DNA of 64,000 nucleotides from positions 62,001 to 126,000 of the forward strand of contig JAUSAZ010000056.1 of assembly GCA_030652255.1 (NCBI GenBank), read 5' to 3'. Under the pieces are notes generated by a model. That model was not told the DNA's origin, searched no databases, and saw nothing but the letters and a program-made list of their open reading frames with translations. Made by a program: the position numbers and the translations under genes. Below are positions 42,403 to 50,322 of the stretch, piece after piece. Numbering within the stretch: the first letter of the stretch is position 1; every line of letters starts with the position of its first letter. This stretch comes from Myxococcales bacterium (GTDB lineage Bacteria; Myxococcota_A; Polyangia; Polyangiales; Ga0077539).

Positions 42403-43638
42403 CTACGGGAGCTCGATGCGGAGGGGAAGATCGGAGCGCCTGCGCGGGGGTGGCTGCCCGAGGCTGAGCAGACCGTTGCTGCCCCAGCAGAAGACCTCGT
42501 CCGAGCGGGTTAGCGCGCAGTTGTGGTCTCGGCTTGAGCCTATCTCGATGACGTCATCGAGCTCGCGGACGGGCCTCGGTGGATACATGCGGCCCCCATC
42601 CTCGTAGAATCCAAGCTTGCCGTGGTAGCTGCTGAGGCCGCCGCAGATGACCTGACCTGACGGCATCAGCGCGCAGAGGAAGCTTCCCCCGGCGGACAAG
42701 GCAATGGCGCCGCGGTAGTCCGGAGCAGGAGTCGGCGTACGTAGCAGGCCCGACCCAGATCCGATGGGTTCGAGGCCAAGGGCGTCGGCTCCCCAACAAC
42801 GGACATCGCCGCTCGTGGAGAGCGCACAAGAGAAGGTAGTACCGAGGGCGATCGTGGCGACGTCTGGCTCGGGGGGAATCGCAACCCCGCGCAAGCGCAC
42901 ATCCTGATCGACCAGGCAGGCGGAGTTGTCACCTCCCCAACACCAGACCCGTCCTGAGGCGTCAACGCCGTTGAAATGCGCCGAGGTGGAACCGCCGAAG
43001 AGGCGGACGATCGGGGCCGGTAGATCAATTCGGACGGGGTTGGGACCCGGTCCAGACTCGACGCTCAGGCTGCCAAGATAGGCTCCCCAACACCAGACCG
43101 ATCCGTCGCGCTTGAGCGCGCACCACGCGGTCATGTTGCTGGCGACGTCAATGACCTCGTCTAGGATGACCGAGCCGGGGGCGAGTACTGGCTCGTACCT
43201 GCCATTGCCGACCTGGCCGAGTTCGTTCCGTCCCCAACAACGCAACTCACCGATGGTACCAAAGGTGCACGCCGTGCCGTAACCGAGGAGCAATCTCGAT
43301 TCGAGGGGAGGTACCGTTCGCGCCCCCGGGGGGGGCACGCCGGCATCCGTGAGCATTCCACCCAACAGCGCAGAATCATCACCCCAGGCCACCGGGTCGC
43401 CGTTCAGTCGGCGGAGATGGCCAATGCCACTGCGAACGTTCAAGCGAGAGGGTCCGGAGTCCGGAACGTCACGCGGCGGATGGTCATCGTTCGGAACATC
43501 GGGCCCCACATCGGGGGTGTCGAGAGTCGCGGCGTCGGCCGTAAAGGGTGGAGGAGGCTGCGAGACCGTGGAAGCACACGCAGATGCTACAGTCAGGACC
43601 AGCAGGAGGCCGACGCCGCGATTCAACATGGTCAGCAT
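42403..43638 (-). CDS. RCC1-repeat lipoprotein, one propeller
   Basis: 411 residues (ATG 43638; 43629 also possible). Signal with lipobox VASAC, then a Pro/Asp-rich spacer of about 50 residues. Seven RCC1-like units follow, marked by WG turns (AWGDDS, CWGRNELGQVG, CWGAYLG, CWGGDNSAC, CWGADALGL, ICGGLSS, CWGSNGLLSLG), enough for a single seven-bladed propeller. Most blades carry a Cys pair (CAL...VxCWG), suggesting a disulfide per blade and an oxidising extracytoplasmic location. It starts 4 nt after the larger RCC1 gene and looks like a diverged relative of it. Base use is less GC-biased than in neighbouring genes. Confidence 0.8.
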   Translation of the reverse strand: MLTMLNRGVGLLLVLTVASACASTVSQPPPPFTADAATLDTPDVGPDVPNDDHPPRDVPDSGPSRLNVRSGIGHLRRLNGDPVAWGDDSALLGGMLTDAGVPPPGARTVPPLESRLLLGYGTACTFGTIGELRCWGRNELGQVGNGRYEPVLAPGSVILDEVIDVASNMTAWCALKRDGSVWCWGAYLGSLSVESGPGPNPVRIDLPAPIVRLFGGSTSAHFNGVDASGRVWCWGGDNSACLVDQDVRLRGVAIPPEPDVATIALGTTFSCALSTSGDVRCWGADALGLEPIGSGSGLLRTPTPAPDYRGAIALSAGGSFLCALMPSGQVICGGLSSYHGKLGFYEDGGRMYPPRPVRELDDVIEIGSSRDHNCALTRSDEVFCWGSNGLLSLGQPPPRRRSDLPLRIELP

Positions 43639-43642
43639 CCGA

Positions 43643-46102
43643 TCACATCACCGGAAATTGACAGAACTGCGGCACCGCGGTTGACGAGGTGGCGCTGATT
43701 GCGAGCTCACCGTAGGCATTGCCGCCCCAGCAAAGCACGGTCCCGTTGCCACGGAAGGCGCACGACATGTCCGCCCCGCTTGACACTGCGATGATCCCAT
43801 CAAGGGAGCCGGTCTCGCCTGACGGCGCTCCGACCTGGATTGCCTGATGTTGGTTGGAATAGCTGCTAATCCCCGTCTGGTAGCTGCCATTGACCCCCCA
43901 GCAGGCCACGTTGGAGTTCGCCTGGAGGGCGCAGGTAGTCCTCGACCCTCCGTAGACCGCGACGACATTCGTAAGTGCCGTGCTGCTGGTGTTTTGGACA
44001 GCGTTGAAGTTGGTGTTGTGCGTCCCGTTACCCAGCTGGCCGAGGGTGTCATCACCCCAGCAGACTACTTGGCCGTTGGCCATCACTGCGCACGAGTGGT
44101 CGATGCCGGCCGTGATGGCAATCGCGGTGATCGCAGGTTGCCCCGTCTGGTACACCGGCGCATCGGCCGCCCTGCTATCGCTGGACTCGTCGCCTCCGGC
44201 GACCTGCCCCCAGTTGTTGAGGCCCCAGCAGCGCACGGTGCCTGCCGCCATGAGCGCGCAGGTGTGGCGTCCGCCGGCGGCGATCGCGCGGACTCCCTCG
44301 AGGGTGGGCATCCCCGACAGCTCGCCATCCTTCACCGCCGTAGGAGAGGAGAAAACATCGGTGGTGCTGTCGTTGCAACCGATGGTGCCTGAGCGGGCGG
44401 GCGAGTAGTCGGTCCAACGGTTGCGGCCCCAGCAGCGGACCGTCGAGTCGCTCAGCAGAGCGCAGGTGTGGGCGTCGCCCGCGGTAATGGCAATCGCAGG
44501 CAATGAGAGCGACACGCTGACCGGAGTCGTGCGATTGGTGGTCGTCCCGTCGCCGAGCTGCCCCGAGGAGTTGAGCCCCCAACACGAGACCACACCGGCA
44601 TAGGTAAGCAGGCAGGAGTGGCTGGCTCCCGCGGCCACCGCCACTGCGCCCGCAGTCCCCCCGGACACCGCGGTCATGGACGTGCGGTTGGTGGTGGTGC
44701 CGTCACCGATCTGACCCTGGTCGTTCCGTCCCCAGCAGCGCACCTCGCGGGCCGTGTAGGGACCGGTTGCCACATAGGTGACTTCCAGCAACGCGCACGA
44801 GTGGTTGTCGCCACTCGCCAGCACTGCGCCACCATGGACCGAACTGTACACCAACTGACCGAAGGGCGGCGTGCCGAGGTAGAAGTCAGGCGTGTAGGAC
44901 GTGACGGCGTAGTTCTTGTCGGTCGTGGTCCCGTCGCCAAGCTGTCCGAGTGACGCGCTCCCCCAACAGGAGATACCTCCCAATGAGTTGCGAACGGCGC
45001 AGGTAAAGGTCAGGCCGCCCGCGACCCCCACGACTCCGCTGAGCAGATACGACGAACTCGGGTCGGAGAACACGGGGCTGGACACCGAGAAGTCGAAGTT
45101 GGCGCCGTTTCCGAGCTGGCCAGCACCACCCGCACCCCAGCAACGCACCAGCCCGTTGTCCAGCACGGCGCAGGAATGGCTGATTCCGACGCCGATGTGG
45201 GTCGCGCGGTTGGAATACAGCGTGACGTTGACCGCTGTCGGCGAGTTGCCCGTGCTGCCGTTGCCGAGCTGTCCGGAGCTACCCAAGCCCCAGCACTGGA
45301 CCGCACCCCCCGCGATCAGCGCGCAGCTGTGCGCTCCGCCAGCCGCCACTTCCAGGGCGGGGCCGGACAGGGACACGGCCGCAGCGCGGGTGGTATTGGA
45401 GGAGGACCCGTTGCCGAGCACTCCACCCCAGCAATAGACCGCGCCGGTCACCGTGACGGCGCAGGCATGGAAGTCACCCACCGAGACGGCGACGACATCG
45501 GTGAGGTTGCCGCTGCTGGTGGTGACCTGAACCGGAGTCGAGGAGCCGTTGGTGGTGCCATCACCCAGCTGCCCGGCGGCGTTGCCACCCCAGCACCGCA
45601 CTGTACCGTCGCCGAGCACCGCGCACGAGTGGGTGAAGCCCGCGCCGATGGCGCGCGCGACGACGCCCGACCCGAAGGTGACCGCCTGGGGTGAGGTGAA
45701 CGAGGAGCCCGAGCTCTGCCCGACCTCGCCCGAGCTGTTATTGCCCCAGCAGAACACCTTGCCGTCGGAGAGGCGAGCGCAGGTATGGTTGCCACCGGCG
45801 GCGACCTCGACCGGCACGATTCGGGCCGCCACGCCCGACCCGAAGTCCACGGCGGACGCCGATCCGAGCGAGATCTGCTGGGTGGTGTTGCCAGTACCGA
45901 GTTGCCCGGCGCCATTGGCACCCCAGCAGAAGAGCTTGCCGTCAGTTCGGACCACGCACCCGTGGAAGTCGCCGACGTCCATGGCCAGGGTACCGGACGC
46001 GCCCTCCATCTGGGCGGCCTGGGGCCGCTGGACGACTTCATCCAGATTCTGGTCAGACGCTGCACAGCTAGCCAGAGGTAGCGCCAGTGCCAGGGTCGCC
46101 AA
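43643..46102 (-). CDS. RCC1-repeat lipoprotein with 14 repeats; start probably disrupted by poly-C tract
   Basis: 819 residues if read from TTG 46102. That start lacks a ribosome site and gives a signal peptide with no basic residue before the hydrophobic core. Fourteen CWG-type RCC1 units can be counted (such as CWGANGAGQLG, CWGNNSSGEVG, CWGRNDQGQIG, CWGDDTLGQLG), consistent with two seven-bladed propellers, with paired cysteines per blade. The lipobox is PLASC. A much better start, ATG 46166 with AAGGAG 8 nt upstream, lies beyond a 13-C run. With 12 or 15 C it would read MKTDVNAPPP-QGRVALVTVRW into the lipoprotein signal; with 13 C it is out of frame and stops after 32 codons. Likely a surface protein, possibly phase variable. 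Confidence 0.8.
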   Translation of the reverse strand: MATLALALPLASCAASDQNLDEVVQRPQAAQMEGASGTLAMDVGDFHGCVVRTDGKLFCWGANGAGQLGTGNTTQQISLGSASAVDFGSGVAARIVPVEVAAGGNHTCARLSDGKVFCWGNNSSGEVGQSSGSSFTSPQAVTFGSGVVARAIGAGFTHSCAVLGDGTVRCWGGNAAGQLGDGTTNGSSTPVQVTTSSGNLTDVVAVSVGDFHACAVTVTGAVYCWGGVLGNGSSSNTTRAAAVSLSGPALEVAAGGAHSCALIAGGAVQCWGLGSSGQLGNGSTGNSPTAVNVTLYSNRATHIGVGISHSCAVLDNGLVRCWGAGGAGQLGNGANFDFSVSSPVFSDPSSSYLLSGVVGVAGGLTFTCAVRNSLGGISCWGSASLGQLGDGTTTDKNYAVTSYTPDFYLGTPPFGQLVYSSVHGGAVLASGDNHSCALLEVTYVATGPYTAREVRCWGRNDQGQIGDGTTTNRTSMTAVSGGTAGAVAVAAGASHSCLLTYAGVVSCWGLNSSGQLGDGTTTNRTTPVSVSLSLPAIAITAGDAHTCALLSDSTVRCWGRNRWTDYSPARSGTIGCNDSTTDVFSSPTAVKDGELSGMPTLEGVRAIAAGGRHTCALMAAGTVRCWGLNNWGQVAGGDESSDSRAADAPVYQTGQPAITAIAITAGIDHSCAVMANGQVVCWGDDTLGQLGNGTHNTNFNAVQNTSSTALTNVVAVYGGSRTTCALQANSNVACWGVNGSYQTGISSYSNQHQAIQVGAPSGETGSLDGIIAVSSGADMSCAFRGNGTVLCWGGNAYGELAISATSSTAVPQFCQFPVM

Positions 46103-46134
46103 CCATCGGACGGTGACGAGCGCTACTCGTCCTT

Positions 46135-46147
46135 GGGGGGGGGGGGG
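46135..46147. repeat. 13-base homopolymer (poly-C on minus strand)
   Basis: Thirteen G on the plus strand, read as C on the coding strand. It lies between codon 6 of the ATG 46166 frame and the lipoprotein signal. It is by far the longest homopolymer in the window. One-base slippage would move the strong start in or out of frame with the 819-codon RCC1 gene. Confidence 0.9.
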
Positions 46148-46163
46148 CGTTCACGTCAGTTTT

Positions 46164-46180
46164 CATCGCCTGCGCTCCTT
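46164..46180 (-). promoter_or_regulatory. strong ribosome binding site and ATG ahead of poly-C tract
   Basis: AAGGAG (46180-46175), 8-nt spacer, ATG (46166-46164), then AAA ACT GAC GTG AAC. This is the only consensus translation start near the 5' end of the RCC1 gene. In the given sequence (13 C) its frame ends at TAG after 32 codons; 12 C would fuse it to the RCC1 lipoprotein; 14 C would end it after 14 codons. Confidence 0.75.
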
Positions 46181-46511
46181 CTCGCGAAGGGGCAGACTGC
46201 GTTGAATACGGTCATTGTTGTTGATGCGCTCCCCCTCACGCTGTCATCGGTACCCGAGTCAGGTGCGGCCTACAAGAGCCTTTCAATTGCCGCTCGTATA
46301 TTTCATTGGGTGTCCGCGAGTCGGACAGTTACGATCTGTCGGGGGCGATTGAAGCATTCGTATTCTCTTCACTCAAACTGCGGAGTCCACGTCACGGACC
46401 TGAGGTATCCCTCAGTTCTCCAACCCTCCCGGGATTGGTGTCGGCCCGCCTCGTCGTCGCTCGCCCCAGCTGGCCTATCCTCCGCCCACGCTCGGCGCTA
46501 CCGTCATTCGC
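46167..46511. promoter_or_regulatory. divergent intergenic region of lower GC
   Basis: 345 bp between the RCC1 operon (minus) and the gene at 46512 (plus). Large parts (for example around 46201-46230 and 46284-46310, including CGTATATTTCATTG) are clearly AT-richer than the rest of the window. Small inverted repeats occur (GTCCG..CGGAC at 46311-46325; GACAG..CTGTC at 46324-46340). No promoter pair is convincing. No gene seen. Confidence 0.5.
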
Positions 46512-47219
46512 ATGAGACCGATCGCGTGGGCCTTCCTCGGCGCCTGCTTCCTCTGCACCGCCCCGGCGCTCGCCGTCGGCTGGGGGACCTCCGCCGTCGA
46601 CATCCCGCTCGGCGACGGCATCGTCGCGCGCCGCGAGCCCATGCTCACCCCCAATCCCTGGAACGGCTTCCTCGCCCGCTCCGTCACGTGGCGCCTCCAG
46701 GGCCTCGCGCCTCCCCCCGAGGTCGCCACCTTCGCGATCCACATGTTCGCGCGCGGCCCCGACGGGCGCATCTTCGCGGCTGTCGATGGCGGCCTGCTCT
46801 ACACCGACGACCGCGGCGCCCGCTGGACCCACGCCCGCTGGGACGGCGCCCAGTCGCCGCGCGCGCTCGCCTTCGACGCCGCCACCGGCTTCGGCGCCGC
46901 CGTCGGCACCAACGGCACCGTCTGGACCAGCTCGGACCGCGGCCAGAGCTGGCGCACCCGCCGCGACGTGGGCGACACGCTCGTCGACGTCACCGTGCTC
47001 GGCAACATCGTCGCGTGGACCAGCATCCGCGGCCTCGTGCAGGTCTCGGCCGACGGCGGCACCTCGGTGCGCACCGTGAGCGAGCGCGCCCACGGCCCGA
47101 TGCCCGTGATGGCCACCCACGAGGCCCAGATCTGGATACGGGTCGATGGCGCGCAGTGGTGGCGGGTCGATCGCGAGGGCGCCGTCGAACGCGCCCAGCG
47201 CTCGCCGTGGGGGGGCTGA
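46512..47219 (+). CDS. secreted YCF48/BNR-repeat-like protein
   Basis: 235 residues, ATG 46512. Signal peptide ending APALAVG. BNR/sialidase-type turns are present (GGLLYTDDRGARWTHARW; GTVWTSSDRGQSWRTRR; GLVQVSADGGTSVRTV), the S/T-x-D-x-G-x-x-W pattern of partial propellers. Only three such units are visible, too few for a full propeller, so it may be truncated or oligomeric. Divergent from the RCC1 operon. Function unknown. Confidence 0.7.
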   Translation: MRPIAWAFLGACFLCTAPALAVGWGTSAVDIPLGDGIVARREPMLTPNPWNGFLARSVTWRLQGLAPPPEVATFAIHMFARGPDGRIFAAVDGGLLYTDDRGARWTHARWDGAQSPRALAFDAATGFGAAVGTNGTVWTSSDRGQSWRTRRDVGDTLVDVTVLGNIVAWTSIRGLVQVSADGGTSVRTVSERAHGPMPVMATHEAQIWIRVDGAQWWRVDREGAVERAQRSPWGG

Positions 47220-47261
47220 TGCTGAGGGCTCATGTCGCTGTCCGGTCGCTGCGCCCCGCGT

Positions 47262-47381
47262 CCGCGGGTTGAAAACCCGCGGCAACGATGGGTACATGAA
47301 CCGCCCGATGAAAAGCCCGCGAACGCGGGCTTGCGGTGGACGGCATCGCCATCCATCGTTGCCGCGTGTTTCAACACGCGG
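47262..47381. repeat. REP-like element with three hairpins
   Basis: Three consecutive stems: 47262-47270/47274-47282 (CCGCGGGTT..AACCCGCGG), 47313-47320/47325-47332 (AAGCCCGC..GCGGGCTT) and 47362-47370/47373-47381 (CCGCGTGTT..AACACGCGG). The outer two are inverted copies, joined by GGCAACGATGG (47281-47291) and its exact complement CCATCGTTGCC (47353-47363). Between the copies the stem bases differ in a paired way (GGG/CCC against TGT/ACA), so pairing is conserved while sequence is not. Sits between the 46512 gene and the receptor gene. Confidence 0.75.
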
Positions 47382-47409
47382 TGACGGGCCCATCGGCACC
47401 GTGAGAGGG

Positions 47410-49425
47410 ATGGGCCTGAGGGCCCTCCGCATCGCTTCGGTCGTCTCGCTCGTCGGCGTGCCTGCGCTCGCCCAGGAGCGCACCCCCACCAACGACGACC
47501 CGCCCGAGGCGACGGTGCGAGCGCGCGCGCGGGCCCGGGAGGTCCACCGACGCGAGCTCAGCGCCGCGGAGATGCAGCGCATGCCCGGCACCCGCGGCGA
47601 CGCGCTGCTCGCCGTGCAGAACCTCCCCGGTGTCGGGCGCCCCGCCTTCGGCCTCGGGGCCTTCATCCTCCGCGCGTCCGACCCCGAGGACTCCCTGGTC
47701 ACCCTGGAGTCCCAGCCCTTCGGGCTCCCTTTCCACTTCTACGGCCTCGCCACCACGCTCGCGACGGACCTCATCGAGCGCATCGAGGTGCTCCCCGGCA
47801 ACTTCTCCGCCCGCTGGGGCCGCGCCGCCGGTGGTGTCGTCAACGTCACCCTCCGCTCGCCCGCCCGCGACCGCGTGCACGTCACGGCCGACGTCGACCT
47901 CGTCGACGCGGGCGCCTACGCCTCGGTGCCCATCGGCCGCCGCAGCGCGCTCGCGGTGGGGGTGCGCCGCAGCTACGTCGACGCGTGGCTCGGCCTCGCC
48001 AACCTCGGCGGGTCGTTCTCCCGCCTGCCGCGGTACTGGGATTACCAGGCCGTGTATGACGCCGACCCAACCGCCGCGGACAACGTCCGGGTGATCGTCT
48101 CTGGCAGCGACGACGCGCTCGGCTTCTCCCTCGACGCCCCCGACGCCAACGACCCCAACCTCCGCGGCAGCTCCGGGAGCGCGGTGTCCTTCCACGGCGC
48201 GCAGGCCCGGTGGCGTCACCGCTGGGGCGCCGGCACGCAGCACTCGCTCTCCCTCGCCGCCTCGACCCAGGACGCCGACGTCACCGCCGGCAGCACCATC
48301 CGCTACCTCACCAGCACCCGACAGCTCTCGCTGCGCGACGAGCTCGAGCTCCGCCTCGGGCGCCACGCGCGCCTCTTCGCGGGCATCGACGCCGTGCTCG
48401 GCGAGACCGACGCCACGCTCGCCGCGCCGCCGCTCAGCCCGAGCGGCATCACCGACCCGACCGGCGCCACCGGCCTCGCGCGCTACCAGGGCACGCGCGG
48501 CTTCTTCAACCCCGCGGCACACGCCGAGGTGGAGCTCGACGACGATCGCCGCTGGCGCGCGCTGCTGGGCGTTCGCGTCGACCACTTCTCCCGCTCGGAC
48601 CGCGTCACCGTCGACCCTCGCGTCTCGGGGCTCTTCCGCGCGCACCCGCGGCTCGGCCTGCGCGGCGCCATCGGCTCGTACAGCACCCTGCCGCGCGGGT
48701 ACGCTGTGATCCCCGGCTTCGGCAACCCCGACCTCGGGCCCGAGCGCTGGTGGCACGGCACCGCGGGGCTACAGATCGACGTCATCCCCGGGGCGCTGGA
48801 GCTCACCGCCGACGTCTTCGCGAAGTGGGGCGACGCGACCGCCGCGCCGTCATCCCGCACCATCGTGCGCGACGGCCAGATGGTGCCCGAGCGCTTCGCC
48901 AGCACCGGGTCGGCGCGGGTGCTGGGCGCCGAGTGGTGGCTGCGCCTGCGCCCCGGCCGACTGCCCCTCTACGGCTGGCTCTCGTACACCTACCAGCGCG
49001 CCGAGCGCCGCGACGCCGCGGGCCTCGCGTGGCACCCGTCGACCTGGGACCAGCCCCACCTGCTGTCGTTCATCCTGGGCGTGGCGCTGCCGCGGGGCTG
49101 GGAGGTGGGCGCGCGGGTGCGCTGGTCGTCCGGGCTGCCGGAGCCCGTGGTGACCGGGGCCCTCGTCGACAGCGACCACGACGTCGCGCTCACCTGGGTA
49201 GACCCGCAGCGCACCGGTCGGCTGCCCGACACCTGGCAGCTCGACCTGCGGGCGGCGAAGCGCTTCCGGTGGGGGCCGCTGCGGATGCAGTTCATCGCGG
49301 AGGTGCTCAACACGACCAACCAGGCCAACGCCGAGTCGCGGCTCTACGCCTGGGACCGTCGCCGCAGCGCGTACATCACCGGGCTGCCGATCCTGCCGAG
49401 CGTGGGGCTTCGCGCGGAGTATTGA
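47410..49425 (+). CDS. TonB-dependent receptor-like outer membrane protein
   Basis: 671 residues from ATG 47410 (GTG 47401 possible). Signal peptide GVPALAQE. Plug domain: MQRMPGTRGDALLAVQNLPG, LIERIEVLPGNFSARWG-RAAGGVVNVT. A barrel of about 450 residues follows with alternating strands, including DVFAKWGD and LRMQFIAEVLNTTNQ near the end. It lacks the N-terminal carboxypeptidase-like domain seen in many myxobacterial receptors, and no clear TonB box is visible. Probably imports a metal chelate or another small ligand; specificity unknown. Confidence 0.85.
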   Translation: MGLRALRIASVVSLVGVPALAQERTPTNDDPPEATVRARARAREVHRRELSAAEMQRMPGTRGDALLAVQNLPGVGRPAFGLGAFILRASDPEDSLVTLESQPFGLPFHFYGLATTLATDLIERIEVLPGNFSARWGRAAGGVVNVTLRSPARDRVHVTADVDLVDAGAYASVPIGRRSALAVGVRRSYVDAWLGLANLGGSFSRLPRYWDYQAVYDADPTAADNVRVIVSGSDDALGFSLDAPDANDPNLRGSSGSAVSFHGAQARWRHRWGAGTQHSLSLAASTQDADVTAGSTIRYLTSTRQLSLRDELELRLGRHARLFAGIDAVLGETDATLAAPPLSPSGITDPTGATGLARYQGTRGFFNPAAHAEVELDDDRRWRALLGVRVDHFSRSDRVTVDPRVSGLFRAHPRLGLRGAIGSYSTLPRGYAVIPGFGNPDLGPERWWHGTAGLQIDVIPGALELTADVFAKWGDATAAPSSRTIVRDGQMVPERFASTGSARVLGAEWWLRLRPGRLPLYGWLSYTYQRAERRDAAGLAWHPSTWDQPHLLSFILGVALPRGWEVGARVRWSSGLPEPVVTGALVDSDHDVALTWVDPQRTGRLPDTWQLDLRAAKRFRWGPLRMQFIAEVLNTTNQANAESRLYAWDRRRSAYITGLPILPSVGLRAEY

Positions 49426-49430
49426 GAGCT

Positions 49431-49465
49431 CGCGACGAGGCCCCGCGGGCGTGCTACTCGTCGCG
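49431..49465 (+). promoter_or_regulatory. stem-loop between receptor and MBL hydrolase genes
   Basis: CGCGACGAG (49431-49439) pairs with CTCGTCGCG (49457-49465), loop of 17 bases. It begins 6 nt after the receptor stop and ends 3 nt before ATG 49469, so it would cover the ribosome binding region of the next gene. Either a weak terminator (no T run) or a translation control element. Confidence 0.35.
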
Positions 49466-49468
49466 GCC

Positions 49469-50317
49469 ATGAGCGTGTTCTTTCGTACGACCGGGACCAT
49501 GGGAGGCCCGGAGTTCTTCGTGCGGCCCTCGTCCCGCTCGCTGCGCGACCTGCGCATCCCGGTCATCGTGGCGGTCATCGAGCGGCCCGACGGCCTCGTG
49601 CTCATCGACACCGGCTGGAGCCGACGCACCTGCGCCTTCCCCGACGACGACCCCGGCGTCGCGCAGCGCCTGCTCCTCGGGCTCTCGGTGAAGCCCGAAG
49701 ACGCCCTCGCCTCGCAGCTCATCTCCCTCGGCTACTCGCCCGGCGACGTGCGCCATGTGATCGCGACGCACCTCCACTCCGACCACGTGGGCGGCGTGGT
49801 CGACTTCGATCGCGCGACGGTGCACGTCCACGACCGCGAGCTCGACGCCACCGCCCGCGGTCTGCGCGGCGGGTACAGCCCCGCGATGCGCTCGCTGCCG
49901 CGCGTGGCGCCCTACACCCTCGACCCCGAGCCCGCGCTCGGCTTCCCCTTCTCGAAGGACCTCTTCGGCGACGGCTCGGTGCTCCTGCTCGACGGCCGCG
50001 GGCACACCGCGGGCTCCGTGGTGGTCGCGGTGAAGCTGCACGACGGCTGGGCCCTGCACGCCGGCGACGCCGCCCAGTACGTCGGGGAGTACCGCGCCGA
50101 CGACACCGCGCCGTCGAGCCTCTACGCCCACGCCATGAGCTGGAACCTCGCCGAGCAGCGCCGCACCTACGGCCTGCTGCGCGGCGCCGAGGCCTCGCTC
50201 GACGCCCGCGTGGTGGTCTCGCACGACCCCGACCTGCTCGGCACCCTGCCGACCACCAAGGAGACCGCGTGGCCCTGCGCCTGGGACAAGCGCAAGGGCA
50301 ACAAGCCCAAGCGCTGA
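49469..50317 (+). CDS. MBL-fold metallo-hydrolase (lactonase-like)
   Basis: 282 residues from ATG 49469; an upstream in-frame GTG adds an implausible hydrophobic start. Metallo-beta-lactamase metal motifs: THLHSDHVGG (HXHXDH), DGRGHTAGS (His), LHAGDAAQY (Asp) and VVSHDPD (His). The early segment ERPDGLVLIDTGWS is typical. Size and spacing resemble N-acyl-homoserine lactonases of the AiiA/AttM type and related hydrolases; the substrate is not determined by the sequence. Convergent with the alpha/beta hydrolase, 5 bp apart. Confidence 0.85.
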   Translation: MSVFFRTTGTMGGPEFFVRPSSRSLRDLRIPVIVAVIERPDGLVLIDTGWSRRTCAFPDDDPGVAQRLLLGLSVKPEDALASQLISLGYSPGDVRHVIATHLHSDHVGGVVDFDRATVHVHDRELDATARGLRGGYSPAMRSLPRVAPYTLDPEPALGFPFSKDLFGDGSVLLLDGRGHTAGSVVVAVKLHDGWALHAGDAAQYVGEYRADDTAPSSLYAHAMSWNLAEQRRTYGLLRGAEASLDARVVVSHDPDLLGTLPTTKETAWPCAWDKRKGNKPKR

Positions 50318-50322
50318 GCGCG

